Source: Candidatus Kapaibacterium sp. (GTDB lineage Bacteria > Bacteroidota > Ignavibacteria > Kapaibacteriales > NICIL-2). Taken from it: a stretch of DNA of 64,000 bases. Where the stretch lies: positions 1,314,579 through 1,378,578 of the forward strand of contig BPHK01000001.1 in assembly GCA_026003495.1 (NCBI GenBank), given 5' to 3'. Positions 43,944 through 52,760 of the stretch are shown here, piece by piece; the first letter of the stretch is position 1; each line of letters begins with the position of its first letter. The translations under genes were made by a program, and so were the position numbers. The notes under the pieces are model-generated. The model was given only the letters and a program-made list of their open reading frames with translations. It was not told the origin of the DNA and did not search any database.

Positions 43944-44006
43944 CTTGCTCCGGCGGGCTTGTTCGTTGTATATTTCGACGAGAATGTTTCACCTTTACAG
44001 GACTTG

Positions 44007-44345
44007 ATGGAATACATCGAACGTAAGATCAAAATCGGCGAAGCTGACCCAATCGCACTGCTTGGCGCAAACGACGCACATCTCCACTTACTCGAGAGCC
44101 GTTTTCCGGCAACAATTATTTTCCGCAACAACACACTTTCCCTTCGTGGGTCTCCGGAGGAGATTCGCCAGCTTGAAAGCGTCATCAGTGAAATGCTCTA
44201 CGTCCTCAAGCGCAAAGGGACGCTCACACTCGATGACGTTGAGGAAATTATCGAGCTGAGCGATAACACCCAGCCGAGCAGCTCCAGTGAGCAGCCCGTC
44301 TCTACTGGACGAACAGTCAACCGATGTTATCCTTTGGGGACGTAA
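44007..44345 (+). CDS. phoH: PhoH N-terminal (KH-like) fragment, frame-shifted from the ATPase
   Basis: A 112-residue frame matching the N-terminal domain of PhoH/Pho[34 protein letters not shown], then [15 protein letters not shown]. It ends at TAA 44345 and overlaps the downstream ATPase frame by 59 bases in another register. In intact PhoH the two domains are one polypeptide joined by a short Ser/Pro linker; here a +1 shift between about 44260 and 44316 separates them. ATG 44007 follows AGGA. It is a genuine frameshift, a sequence error, or a two-protein split. Upstream, TATATTTC at 43969-43976 is a weak promoter candidate. Confidence 0.7.
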   Translation: MEYIERKIKIGEADPIALLGANDAHLHLLESRFPATIIFRNNTLSLRGSPEEIRQLESVISEMLYVLKRKGTLTLDDVEEIIELSDNTQPSSSSEQPVSTGRTVNRCYPLGT

Positions 44346-45021
44346 GGACCCGATTCGTCCGCGCACCGATCGCCAGCGTGAGTACGTCGAGAAAGTCTCG
44401 CGGAGTGACATCGTGTTCGCAATTGGGCCAGCAGGGACTGGGAAGACGTATCTGGCAGTTGCGATGGCTCTGGCTGCACTTCGTTCAAATCGTGTTCAAC
44501 GGATCATTCTCACTCGCCCTGCTGTCGAGGCTGGAGAGTCGCTCGGCTACTTGCCCGGAGACTTGTTCGAAAAAGTGCATCCCTACTTGCGTCCGCTGCT
44601 CGATGCGGTTTCCGATATGGTCGCGCCCGACAAACTCAAGAACCTCAACGAACGGCAGATCATCGAAATCATACCCCTGGCATACATGCGTGGACGCACG
44701 CTCAACAACGCGTTCATCATCCTCGATGAGGCGCAGAACACCACCGTCGGGCAAATGAAGATGTTCCTGACTCGGCTTGGGCATGGTTCAAAGGCGATCA
44801 TCACTGGGGATGTCACGCAGATTGACCTTAGCTCCCGTGCGCAGTCCGGGCTGCTCGACGTTCAAGGAATTCTCCGCGGGATCGAAGGCATTGAGTTCGT
44901 GTATTTCGACAAATCCGACGTTGTCCGCCACCGGCTGGTTATGGACATCATAGATGCCTACGAACGGAGCGAGCAGCAACGCTCGCAGCAACAAACCCAA
45001 ACGGATGCAGCACCGCAATGA
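44287..45021 (+). CDS. phoH: PhoH-family ATPase domain
   Basis: A 244-residue P-loop ATPase of the PhoH family. Walker A is [19 protein letters not shown], Walker B is [16 protein letters not shown], and [18 protein letters not shown] and [13 protein letters not shown] are family blocks. The frame begins at GTG 44287 (no clear SD) or lies in phase with the upstream fragment via a frameshift. PhoH is linked to RNA metabolism with the ribosome and YbeY. The downstream cdaA overlaps by four bases. The complete ATPase is present, so a separately translated protein could be active. Confidence 0.85.
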   Translation: MSSPSLLDEQSTDVILWGRKDPIRPRTDRQREYVEKVSRSDIVFAIGPAGTGKTYLAVAMALAALRSNRVQRIILTRPAVEAGESLGYLPGDLFEKVHPYLRPLLDAVSDMVAPDKLKNLNERQIIEIIPLAYMRGRTLNNAFIILDEAQNTTVGQMKMFLTRLGHGSKAIITGDVTQIDLSSRAQSGLLDVQGILRGIEGIEFVYFDKSDVVRHRLVMDIIDAYERSEQQRSQQQTQTDAAPQ

Positions 45022-45809
45022 TCGAGCTGTTCCGCGTCGGCTTTGTGAGCGTAACACTGGTAGATGTGCTCGACATCGTGCTTGTCGCAGTGCTTATCTA
45101 CGCTGTGTACAGCGCGCTCCGGGCGACAGTAGCGGTGCAAATTCTCTTCGGGTTACTGGCGCTTGTTCTACTGTCGTTTATCGTCAGTAGTGCGAACATG
45201 AAAGCGCTCAGTTGGGTGATCAGTTCCATCATGAACATTTGGCTGCTGGCCTTCATCGTGCTCTTCCAACCGGAACTACGCCGCGTGCTGACCGACATCA
45301 CCCAGACGCGCCTGCTGAGAGTCTTCGGCCGTCGTGGGATCGAGCATACGATCGAAGAGGTGCTCGAAGCGGTCAAGGAACTCTCCGAAAAGCACATCGG
45401 TGCGCTCATCATCTTCACCCGTGGGCAGAACATCAATGTCACCATTGAAACCGGCATCCCACTCAAAGCGGTCGTTTCTGCCGAATTGCTCGTTTCGATC
45501 TTCAACCCTCGCTCGCCACTCCACGATGGTGCCGTCGTCATCGAAGGCAATACGATTGTCGCTGCCCGTTGCATTCTACCATTGAGCAACCAACGCAAGC
45601 TTGGCAACCGCAACTTAGGTACGCGTCATCGCGCAGCATTGGGAATCTCGGAACAGTCCGATGTGCTCACCCTTGTGGTCTCCGAGGAGACGGGCGCAAT
45701 CTCCATCGCTGAAGGTGGCACCCTCACGATGGGACTTTCGCTTGCAGAACTCCGCGATCGGCTCTATCGGCAAAGCGCACGAGAAACGACCCTGACCTTA
45801 GTCGAGTGA
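45018..45809 (+). CDS. cdaA: Membrane diadenylate cyclase CdaA (DisA_N domain)
   Basis: Makes cyclic di-AMP from two ATP. The 263-residue protein has three N-terminal transmembrane helices (about 10-90: [50 protein letters not shown]) and then the DAC domain with [18 protein letters not shown] (DGA motif) and [15 protein letters not shown] (RHR motif), both intact. It overlaps phoH by four bases. No YbbR/CdaR or glmM neighbour is seen here, unlike Firmicutes. c-di-AMP governs potassium and wall homeostasis in other bacteria; the envelope-rich surroundings fit but do not prove this. Confidence 0.93.
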   Translation: MIELFRVGFVSVTLVDVLDIVLVAVLIYAVYSALRATVAVQILFGLLALVLLSFIVSSANMKALSWVISSIMNIWLLAFIVLFQPELRRVLTDITQTRLLRVFGRRGIEHTIEEVLEAVKELSEKHIGALIIFTRGQNINVTIETGIPLKAVVSAELLVSIFNPRSPLHDGAVVIEGNTIVAARCILPLSNQRKLGNRNLGTRHRAALGISEQSDVLTLVVSEETGAISIAEGGTLTMGLSLAELRDRLYRQSARETTLTLVE

Positions 45810-45849
45810 TTTCTTTGGCTTCTTTTCCAACCAAAGGCAGGCAGTTCGC

Positions 45850-45857
45850 TATTTTCG
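45850..45857 (+). promoter_or_regulatory. Candidate -7 box of the SRP RNA gene (TATTTTCG)
   Basis: TATTTTCG differs from TAnnTTTG by one base and ends three bases before the first base of the predicted SRP RNA helix at 45861, a good fit for a transcript beginning there. The same octamer recurs twice upstream of ftsK (30493, 30513). Confidence 0.4.
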
Positions 45858-45860
45858 CGC

Positions 45861-45960
45861 GCGGTCAAGTTCCATGCGGCTTCGCCTATCCCAACTCCGC
45901 CAGGTTCGGAAGAAAGCAACGGTCAGATAGCGTGGAGTGCGCGTGGCACGCTTGGCCGCT
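45861..45960 (+). ncRNA. ffs: Signal recognition particle RNA, small bacterial (4.5S-like) type
   Basis: About 100 bases. The domain IV core reads ACTCCGCCAGGTTCGGAAGA then AAGCAACGGTCAGA, with the GGAA tetraloop in TCGGAAGA and the conserved AAGCA asymmetric loop. Closing helices pair ACTCC (45894-45898) with GGAGT (45934-45938), CCATGC (45872-45877) with GCGTGG (45941-45946), and the terminal GCGGTCAAG (45861-45869) with CTTGGCCGC (45951-45959). A T-rich run TTTTCTTTTTT at 45960-45970 terminates transcription. The RNA pairs with Ffh for co-translational membrane targeting. It lies between cdaA and the RNase G gene. Confidence 0.92.
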
Positions 45961-45996
45961 TTTCTTTTTTGCTGCCAGACGATCGAACATTGCAGC

Positions 45997-47616
45997 ATGA
46001 AACAGGTCATCTACATGAGCCACACACTCGATGAGACACGCATTGCAATCACCGAGCAGGGTGAGCTCGTTGAATATTTCGCCGACATCCCCGATCGCGA
46101 ACGCCTTGTCGGAAGCATCTTCCTCGGCCGCGTCGAGAAAATTGTCCAGGGCATGAATGCCGCCTTTATCGACATTGGGCTCGACCAAGATGCATTTCTG
46201 CACTTCTCCGATGTTGACACATCCCTCGAAGAACATTACGATACCGACGACGATGCCGATGGCTCACTGGTAGCAGCAACTGCCGAACATCTTCCCCCTG
46301 CCGCTCGCCAAGCACTCCGCTTAGAGCAGCCGCGACAACGCTCCCGCACCAAACCGATATTCCGAACGAAACGCTCTGGTGAAGTGGTCATCAACCTTCA
46401 ACCGCGGCAAATGGTCCTGGTGCAAGTAACCCGTGAAGCGTACGCCAGTAAAGGGGTTCGGGTGACTACGCGCATTACACTTCCCGGACGGTACGTTGTC
46501 TTGCTCCCGTTTGAAAACGTCATTGGGATTTCACGCAAGATTACGTCACAATCAGAACGGCGGCGGCTTCGGTCGCTGGCACGACAGGTTCTTCCGCCCG
46601 GAGCAGGATGTATCATACGCACTGCTGCGGAACATCAAACTGAGCACGAACTCCAACGCGATTGGGAAACACTGCTTGCCCAATGGCGCCACATCGAGCA
46701 ACAACTTGCAAGCCGCACAAAGCCTGGTCTGCTCTACCGCGAAGAGAACATCGCCAGCAGCATCATTCGGGATTTACTTACACCGAACGTCGAACGCATC
46801 GTTGTTGATAGTTCGCGGCTCTACCGCACAATTGAAACGTATTTGGCAGAAACTGAGCCCGAATTGCTCTCTCGCTTACACCTACACCAGCTGCCCGTGC
46901 CGCTGTTCGAACACGTAGGAATTGCCGAGCAACTCCCACTCATCACTGCCCGCACAATCCCTCTGCCGAGCGGTGGCTCGATCGTGCTCGACCATACCGA
47001 GGCAATGCTCGTTGTAGATGTTAACACCGGACGGGCAACTACCGACGCAGAGCAAGAGCGAAATGCCCTCCGCACAAATTTAGAAGCTGCCGAAGCAATC
47101 GCCCGGCAACTTCGCCTGCGCGATGTTGGCGGCATCATCATCGTGGATTTCATTGATATGACCAGTCCAAAGCACCGCCAGCAACTGCTCGAACGTATGC
47201 GAACGCTCATGCGGCGCGACCGCGCAAAAACCGTCCTCTATTCGATTACAGAGCTGGGGTTACTCCAAATGACACGGCAACGCGTGCGGCAAAATCTCTT
47301 CGAATGGCTCACCGAGCCATGTCCTACGTGTAGTGGCGTTGGACGTATAAGCAACCGCTCGAGCGTCGCAAGCAAGCTCGATCGGTGGCTTGCACGCTAT
47401 AAGCAGATTGGCACCGAACGCCGCCTGATCGTCCGCGTCCATCCTCTCATTGCATCGTACCTGAGCGATGGCTCATTGAGCCGCCTTGTTCGGCTCATGC
47501 TACGCCACTTCATTCGCCTGCGACTTGAGCCGGATCCAACACTTCCACAGGACACATTTCGGATCATCTCGTATCGAACAGGGGCAGATATCACTGCTCG
47601 GATACCCGAACTATGA
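45997..47616 (+). CDS. rng: Ribonuclease E/G family endoribonuclease
   Basis: A 539-residue RNase G-like enzyme involved in rRNA 5' maturation and mRNA turnover. The S1 domain (residues 30-170) begins GSIFLGRVEKIVQGMNAAFI and is interrupted by an acidic/basic insert of about 60 residues (DTDDDADGS, later QRSRTKPIFRTKRSGE). The catalytic DNase-I-like region shows MLVVDVNTGRATTDAEQERN and GGIIIVDFIDM with the metal aspartates. The zinc-link CPTCSGVGRI is present. ATG 45997 (MKQVIYMSHTLDETRIAI) aligns with Bacteroidota-like RNase G N-termini; 46015 is an alternative. It overlaps dxr by four bases. Confidence 0.93.
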   Translation: MKQVIYMSHTLDETRIAITEQGELVEYFADIPDRERLVGSIFLGRVEKIVQGMNAAFIDIGLDQDAFLHFSDVDTSLEEHYDTDDDADGSLVAATAEHLPPAARQALRLEQPRQRSRTKPIFRTKRSGEVVINLQPRQMVLVQVTREAYASKGVRVTTRITLPGRYVVLLPFENVIGISRKITSQSERRRLRSLARQVLPPGAGCIIRTAAEHQTEHELQRDWETLLAQWRHIEQQLASRTKPGLLYREENIASSIIRDLLTPNVERIVVDSSRLYRTIETYLAETEPELLSRLHLHQLPVPLFEHVGIAEQLPLITARTIPLPSGGSIVLDHTEAMLVVDVNTGRATTDAEQERNALRTNLEAAEAIARQLRLRDVGGIIIVDFIDMTSPKHRQQLLERMRTLMRRDRAKTVLYSITELGLLQMTRQRVRQNLFEWLTEPCPTCSGVGRISNRSSVASKLDRWLARYKQIGTERRLIVRVHPLIASYLSDGSLSRLVRLMLRHFIRLRLEPDPTLPQDTFRIISYRTGADITARIPEL

Positions 47617-48776
47617 GAACGCTGACTATTCTCGGTTCAACCGGCTCAATCGGCCGCCAGGCACTGGAAGTCGTCGCTGCCTACCATCCCGAAGTGCGTC
47701 TTGGCTTTTTGACCACAAACGCGAACGTCGAGCTCTTAGCAGAACAGGTCGAGCGTTACCGACCGTATGGAGTTGCCATCTGCTCTGAAGATGCCTACCA
47801 GGCATTTCGTGAGCGTTCGCGCTTTGATGGGCCAATCCTCTGCGGTGCCGAAGGAATCGCTGCTGCTGCTGCTTGGGAGGAAAACGATGTTGTTCTCTCT
47901 GCACTGGTCGGCTTTGCAGGGGTGGTACCTACGATCGCCGCTATTGAACGCGGTACGGCGATCGCACTAGCCAATAAGGAAACGCTCGTCGTCGCTGGCG
48001 AGCTTATCACTGCACGTGCGCAGGAGCGGAACGTTCCCCTGCTGGCTGTTGATAGTGAGCACAGCGCTGTCCTCCAATGTATCGTTGGAGAATCGCCCCA
48101 CACAATCGAGCGCATCATCTTGACCGCAAGCGGTGGACCATTTCGCTCATACTCCCCAGAGCAGCTTGAACAGGTTACACCGGACGATGCGTTACGGCAC
48201 CCAACATGGTCAATGGGTGCGAAGATCACCATTGACTCTGCAACACTGATGAACAAAGGGTTCGAAGTTATCGAAGCGCGTTGGCTCTTCGATGTTCCGC
48301 CCGAACGTATCGGTGTCGTCATTCACCCGCAGAGCATCGTCCATTCCCTTGTCGAGTTCTGCGATGGCTCGGTAAAAGCTCAGCTCGGCGTTCCCGATAT
48401 GCGGCTCCCGATACACTACGCATTGACATACCCCGAGCGGCGCCCAACAGCATTACCGCGCATTGATTGGGAGCAGCTTCGCTCGCTGGACTTTGAACAA
48501 CCTGACACGGTGCGATTCCCGTGTCTGCGATTAGCACTCGACGCACTGGCCAGTGGTGGTACTGCTCCAGCTATTCTCAACGCAGCCAACGAAGTTGCCG
48601 TTGCTGCTTTTTTGCAGCGCCAGATACACTTCCTCGACATTGCACGTGTCGTCGAGCGAACACTCGCTACAATACTACCGTCGCCTCTGACGTCGCTCGA
48701 TGCACTCGCTGAGCTCGACCGTCACGCGCGGTTCGAAGCCCAACAAATTGTTCGACAGCTTCAGCAGGACGGTTGA
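47613..48776 (+). CDS. dxr: 1-deoxy-D-xylulose 5-phosphate reductoisomerase
   Basis: The second step of the MEP isoprenoid pathway: DXP to methylerythritol 4-phosphate with NADPH. The 387-residue protein has the Rossmann LGSTGSIGRQALEV at the N-terminus, ALANKETLVVAGE, the metal site VDSEHSAVLQCI, the flexible loop with SGGPFRSY and PTWSMGAKITIDSATLMNKG, and the closing Leu/His-rich VIHPQSIVHSLVEFCDG. All catalytic positions are present. It is joined to rng and rseP by four-base overlaps, a common dxr-rseP pairing in many bacteria. Confidence 0.96.
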   Translation: MRTLTILGSTGSIGRQALEVVAAYHPEVRLGFLTTNANVELLAEQVERYRPYGVAICSEDAYQAFRERSRFDGPILCGAEGIAAAAAWEENDVVLSALVGFAGVVPTIAAIERGTAIALANKETLVVAGELITARAQERNVPLLAVDSEHSAVLQCIVGESPHTIERIILTASGGPFRSYSPEQLEQVTPDDALRHPTWSMGAKITIDSATLMNKGFEVIEARWLFDVPPERIGVVIHPQSIVHSLVEFCDGSVKAQLGVPDMRLPIHYALTYPERRPTALPRIDWEQLRSLDFEQPDTVRFPCLRLALDALASGGTAPAILNAANEVAVAAFLQRQIHFLDIARVVERTLATILPSPLTSLDALAELDRHARFEAQQIVRQLQQDG

Positions 48777-50143
48777 TGGAAACCCTGCAGATCATCGGCT
48801 CATTCGTGTTAGCGATCGTGCCGCTCATACTCGTGCACGAACTCGGTCACTTCCTGGCCGCAAGACTGACGGGCACACGTGCTGACATTTTCAGCATTGG
48901 GATGGGACCGAGACTCTTCGGTTGGAATCGCCGCGACGGCTTCGTCTGGGGACCGCTACCACCGGACTGGCGCGCTGATGGCGTCACCGACTATCGGGTG
49001 TCGCTCTTCCCAATCGGCGGCTATGTGAAAATTGCAGGCATGGTGGATGAAAGCTACGATACTGCTGCAATTGCTTCCCCACCACAGCCATGGGAATTTC
49101 GTGCCAAGAAAACATGGCAAAAAGTCTTGATGGTGCTTGGCGGAATTCTCATGAACATCGTCCTGGCGTATGTGTTGCTTGTAGGCATTGCCCTCGCCGT
49201 AGGAAAAACTGAACTTGCAACCCGAACGATTGCCTACATCACTCGCAATGCTCCTGCTGAGCAACTCGGGTTCATGAGCGGTGATGAGCTCGTTCGTATC
49301 GGCAACACCGAAATTCACTCTGTTGCAGAATTTCTCCAGAAGTTGGCTCAGGCTAGCTATCGTGGGGATGTTCAGATCACGCTTCGACGCAGCGGCCGTG
49401 ACACCACGATTGCACTCTCTGCTGCCCAGCTCCGCCACATCTTGCCACAGCGTCCAGATCTCGGCATCGTTCCCGATGGCATGCGACCACTCATCTTGGG
49501 GGTTGAAACGCTCCGCCCTGCAGGAAAGGCTGGACTGACTGCAGGCGATACGATTCTTTCACTCGATGGCATCCCCGTTGCGTCGGTCGAGCAACTCATT
49601 GAGCTCCTCGGTGAACGAAAACAGAAACCAACGACGCTCGTGTACAAGCGGAGCGACGGCATTCACCGTACCACAGTTGTCCCCGACGAGAACGGTAAAA
49701 TCGGCGTGCAGGTGAGCAATGTCATCACTGGGAGCATTGTCCGGACGCGATATTCCTTCATCGAAGCTGCAGAGCTCGGTGCTACGCAACTTTGGTCCTA
49801 CACGACGCTCATGGTCCGATCCATCGGACTACTCGTGACTGGTGAGCAATCGCTCAAACAGTCAGCAGGCGGACCGATCATGATCGCGCGTATGGCCAAT
49901 CAGACTGCTGATGCAGGCGCAGCCGCGTTCTTAAGTTTCGTTGCGTTGCTCTCGCTGACACTTGCAGTGATGAATATCCTTCCAATTCCAGCGCTCGATG
50001 GTGGGCACTTAGTTCTTGTCTTGATTGAGGGAGCGCTGCGCCGCGAGCTTTCGACGAAAGTCAAACTCGCCTACCAGCAAATTGGGGTCGTCCTGATCTT
50101 GGCACTCATGGCCGTCGTGTTCTACAACGACTTGACACGGTGA
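48773..50143 (+). CDS. rseP: RIP site-2 metalloprotease RseP
   Basis: A 456-residue membrane zinc protease that cleaves membrane-bound anti-sigma factors and signal-peptide remnants. The zinc motif HELGH lies near the N-terminus (ILVHELGHFLAARL), with the third ligand Asp in NILPIPALDGGHLVL near residue 410. Two PDZ domains lie between (EQLGFMSGDELVRIGNTEIH and RPAGKAGLTAGDTILSLDGI). Four transmembrane helices are expected. It overlaps dxr by four bases and abuts dacB by a TGATG junction. Confidence 0.94.
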   Translation: MMETLQIIGSFVLAIVPLILVHELGHFLAARLTGTRADIFSIGMGPRLFGWNRRDGFVWGPLPPDWRADGVTDYRVSLFPIGGYVKIAGMVDESYDTAAIASPPQPWEFRAKKTWQKVLMVLGGILMNIVLAYVLLVGIALAVGKTELATRTIAYITRNAPAEQLGFMSGDELVRIGNTEIHSVAEFLQKLAQASYRGDVQITLRRSGRDTTIALSAAQLRHILPQRPDLGIVPDGMRPLILGVETLRPAGKAGLTAGDTILSLDGIPVASVEQLIELLGERKQKPTTLVYKRSDGIHRTTVVPDENGKIGVQVSNVITGSIVRTRYSFIEAAELGATQLWSYTTLMVRSIGLLVTGEQSLKQSAGGPIMIARMANQTADAGAAAFLSFVALLSLTLAVMNILPIPALDGGHLVLVLIEGALRRELSTKVKLAYQQIGVVLILALMAVVFYNDLTR

Positions 50144-51771
50144 TGCCGGCAGTAACGAGCCCACCAGAGATGGCATCAGCAGTTTTCAAACGATGGATCG
50201 TCTTGCTTGCTGCAATTGGGGGGGTACTTCTGCTTTCTGACCGTGCGCAGAGTAGAGCCACCTCGGGCATGGCTCGACAACCGCACGCTTACCAGCAGCT
50301 TTCTGATGGCATTGCGCTGCTATTGGCAACACCTCAACTCCATACGACGAAATTTGGCATTGCGGTGTACTCGCTCGACCGTGATACACTCATCGTTGCT
50401 CACAACGTGCACGAACCACTTGTGCCTGCATCGCTCACCAAGCTCTATTACACGGCAACAGCATTTGCAACGATGGGCCCGCGCTTTGCAATTCGAACCG
50501 TACTTGCAACCGATGGTGTACTGCGCGATGGAACGCTGGAAGGCAACCTCTACATCATTGGTCATGGGGACTGCTTATTGACGAACGCTGAGCTCGATGC
50601 GCTTGCCGATCGGTTAGTTGCACTTGGAATCAAGCGCATCACGGGTGCGATCGTTGCTGATGCAACACATTTCGACCCCATCACTGACCGCCAGCAGTAT
50701 AGCGGTGATGCCGAGCGAATGGAAAATCTCCCGCCTATTACTGCACTCGGTATCGATGGGAACAGGTTCACTGTGATCGTCACACGCGGTGCTGGAGATC
50801 GTGTACGAGTACACACGTTGCCTGCCAGTAGCGGCGTTGTCGTGCAGTGGGCTGCACTGCCCAAGCCTTCTTCTCAACCTGCACCGCGTATCCGATCGAA
50901 AAAGCGTGTTCGGCAGCGTTACGGGGATCGAATCATCCAACATCGTGGCCGCAGACGCGCCCGATCCGTTACGATTGAGCCGGTGCGAATCAGCTCGGCT
51001 CTCCGCACCGACGGTGTACAAGAGATCCGCATCGTCGGCAAACCACGGCCGAATGCGAGTGTCTCATTTGCCGTCACGATGCTCAATCCTCCGCTGGCTA
51101 CAGCAGGAGCGCTCGAGCGAAGCCTTGCTGCAAGCGGGGTACGCATCGAAGGCGGAATCCGACACGGCGCTGCACCCCAGAATGCTCGTGAGCTTACCAC
51201 CTGGGAGCGCCCACTTCAAGATCTAGTGACTGTCTGCAACAAAAACAGCGACAACTTCATTGCCGAACACGTGATGAAAATCCTCGGAGCCTACTGCTGT
51301 GGGAACACCCAGTGCAACGTTCACGCGTATCGTACTGTGACGGCCCTGCTCGATTCGCTCGGCATTCGGAGCGAGGGGTGTGTGCTTTTCGATGGTTCTG
51401 GTCTTTCCCGCCGCAATCGGGTGACCGTTGCTTCACTCCTTGGGCTGCTGCGGTACTGTGCTCGGCAGAATTGGGGAGATGTGTTCTTTCAGTCGCTTGC
51501 AATCGCAGGATGCGACGGTACGCTTGCACGACGAATGAAAGGAACTGCTGCCGACAGTAACCTTTGCGGCAAGACAGGAACCCACCGTAACGTCAGCGGA
51601 ATGGCAGGGATGGTGCGCTGTGCAAGCGGCGAGCGTTTCCTTTTTGCTGTGCTCTGGAATGGTAACAGTGTCGGGCTCTACAAGCGACTTGAGAATCAAC
51701 TTGGGGAATTACTTGCATCATTCGGCTCGATGGAGCCAGCCAGCAGTGTTGGTACCTCGCCACCACGGTGA
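50143..51771 (+). CDS. dacB: D-alanyl-D-alanine carboxypeptidase/endopeptidase (PBP4 class C)
   Basis: A 542-residue low-molecular-weight penicillin-binding protein that trims or cleaves peptidoglycan cross-links. SxxK is PASLTKLYY (Ser97/Lys100), SxN is KNSDNFIAEH, KTG is LCGKTGTHRNVSGMAGM. The signal segment is LLAAIGGVLLLSDRAQSRA. The extra domain (roughly residues 180-330) includes an unusually basic stretch, RIRSKKRVRQRYGDR then HRGRRRARSV. ATG 50143 overlaps the rseP stop by one base; GTG 50140 is also possible. The last 76 bases are antisense to the end of the PfkB kinase gene. Confidence 0.9.
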   Translation: MPAVTSPPEMASAVFKRWIVLLAAIGGVLLLSDRAQSRATSGMARQPHAYQQLSDGIALLLATPQLHTTKFGIAVYSLDRDTLIVAHNVHEPLVPASLTKLYYTATAFATMGPRFAIRTVLATDGVLRDGTLEGNLYIIGHGDCLLTNAELDALADRLVALGIKRITGAIVADATHFDPITDRQQYSGDAERMENLPPITALGIDGNRFTVIVTRGAGDRVRVHTLPASSGVVVQWAALPKPSSQPAPRIRSKKRVRQRYGDRIIQHRGRRRARSVTIEPVRISSALRTDGVQEIRIVGKPRPNASVSFAVTMLNPPLATAGALERSLAASGVRIEGGIRHGAAPQNARELTTWERPLQDLVTVCNKNSDNFIAEHVMKILGAYCCGNTQCNVHAYRTVTALLDSLGIRSEGCVLFDGSGLSRRNRVTVASLLGLLRYCARQNWGDVFFQSLAIAGCDGTLARRMKGTAADSNLCGKTGTHRNVSGMAGMVRCASGERFLFAVLWNGNSVGLYKRLENQLGELLASFGSMEPASSVGTSPPR

Positions 51772-52760
51772 GGATCCCCGAGGCCTTCAATGAGCTCGCG
51801 GTGATCGCCGTGGTACCGTGCGCCAAACTGCGCGACGATTTGTGCCGCGGCTCGAGAAGCGGCATGGCCGGAGCGCTCGATCCCCCACCCATGCAAGAGA
51901 CCGTAGAGGAAAGCACCAGCGTACATATCACCTGCGCCGTTCGTATCGAGTACCTTCACTCGATATGCTGGAATGCGAACCACATGCCCATCAACACAAA
52001 TGATGGATCCATCCGGGCCAAGCGTATATGCGAGGTTTGGAACAGCAGCGCTAAGCGCAAGGAATGCTTCCTCCCGGTCATCAGAACCTACGTATGCTCG
52101 TCCTTCGCGGTCATTGCAAAACAGCATGTCAATCTGCGGAAGAAGCTCAGCGAACATATCGCGGCATGTGGTGACAACGAATACATCGGACATGCTCAAC
52201 GCAACCTGTACACCACGACGGCGTGCCTGGTGCACCATTTCGAAGACCGCGTCTGCACCAGCAGAACTTGTGAGCTTGTATCCTTCGATGTAGAGCCACT
52301 GCGCTGCGTCGAGCCAACGTGGGTCGAACATCGAGCGCTCGAAACAGTCGCTGGCACCAAGGTATGTTTGCATTGTGCGCTCACCATCGGGCGTGATGAG
52401 CACTAAACATGTTCCCGTTGGCTCGGTAGGCAATCGTTCAGCAAAGAGTGCAATACCGAGCCGCTCGAATTCTGCGCTGTAGAAATCAGCTTCCTTGTCC
52501 ATCCCAAGTGCGGAGATATACCCAGCGATTCCGCCGAACTGTGCATAAGCAACGATTGTGTTCGCTGCTGAGCCACCACTCGACTGTCGCCCAGGATGTT
52601 TGGCAAGGAGTATGCGGAATAGTTGTTGCTGCTGCTGACGATCGGCCAGCGTCATTCCGCTCTTGCGTAGTCCGGTTGCTGCGAGTTCACTGTCAGTTAT
52701 GCTGAATTCGATGTCTACAAGAGCATTGCCGAAACCGAGCAATTCCAAGCGGCGTCCCAT
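51696..52760 (-). CDS. PfkB-family sugar/nucleoside kinase (adenosine kinase-like)
   Basis: A 354-residue ribokinase-fold kinase. N-terminal GFGNALVDIEFSI and GGSAANTIVAYAQFGGIAGY are the first PfkB signature area; the C-terminal signature is LDTNGAGDMYAGAFLYGLLH with the catalytic Asp in GAGD. The nearest described activities are adenosine or ribose-type kinases (2-dehydro-3-deoxygluconate is also possible). ATG 52760 overlaps the ddl stop by one base; the frame open upstream is not used. Its last 76 bases overlap dacB on the other strand, an unusually long convergent overlap. Confidence 0.85.
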   Translation of the reverse strand: MGRRLELLGFGNALVDIEFSITDSELAATGLRKSGMTLADRQQQQQLFRILLAKHPGRQSSGGSAANTIVAYAQFGGIAGYISALGMDKEADFYSAEFERLGIALFAERLPTEPTGTCLVLITPDGERTMQTYLGASDCFERSMFDPRWLDAAQWLYIEGYKLTSSAGADAVFEMVHQARRRGVQVALSMSDVFVVTTCRDMFAELLPQIDMLFCNDREGRAYVGSDDREEAFLALSAAVPNLAYTLGPDGSIICVDGHVVRIPAYRVKVLDTNGAGDMYAGAFLYGLLHGWGIERSGHAASRAAAQIVAQFGARYHGDHRELIEGLGDPHRGGEVPTLLAGSIEPNDASNSPS

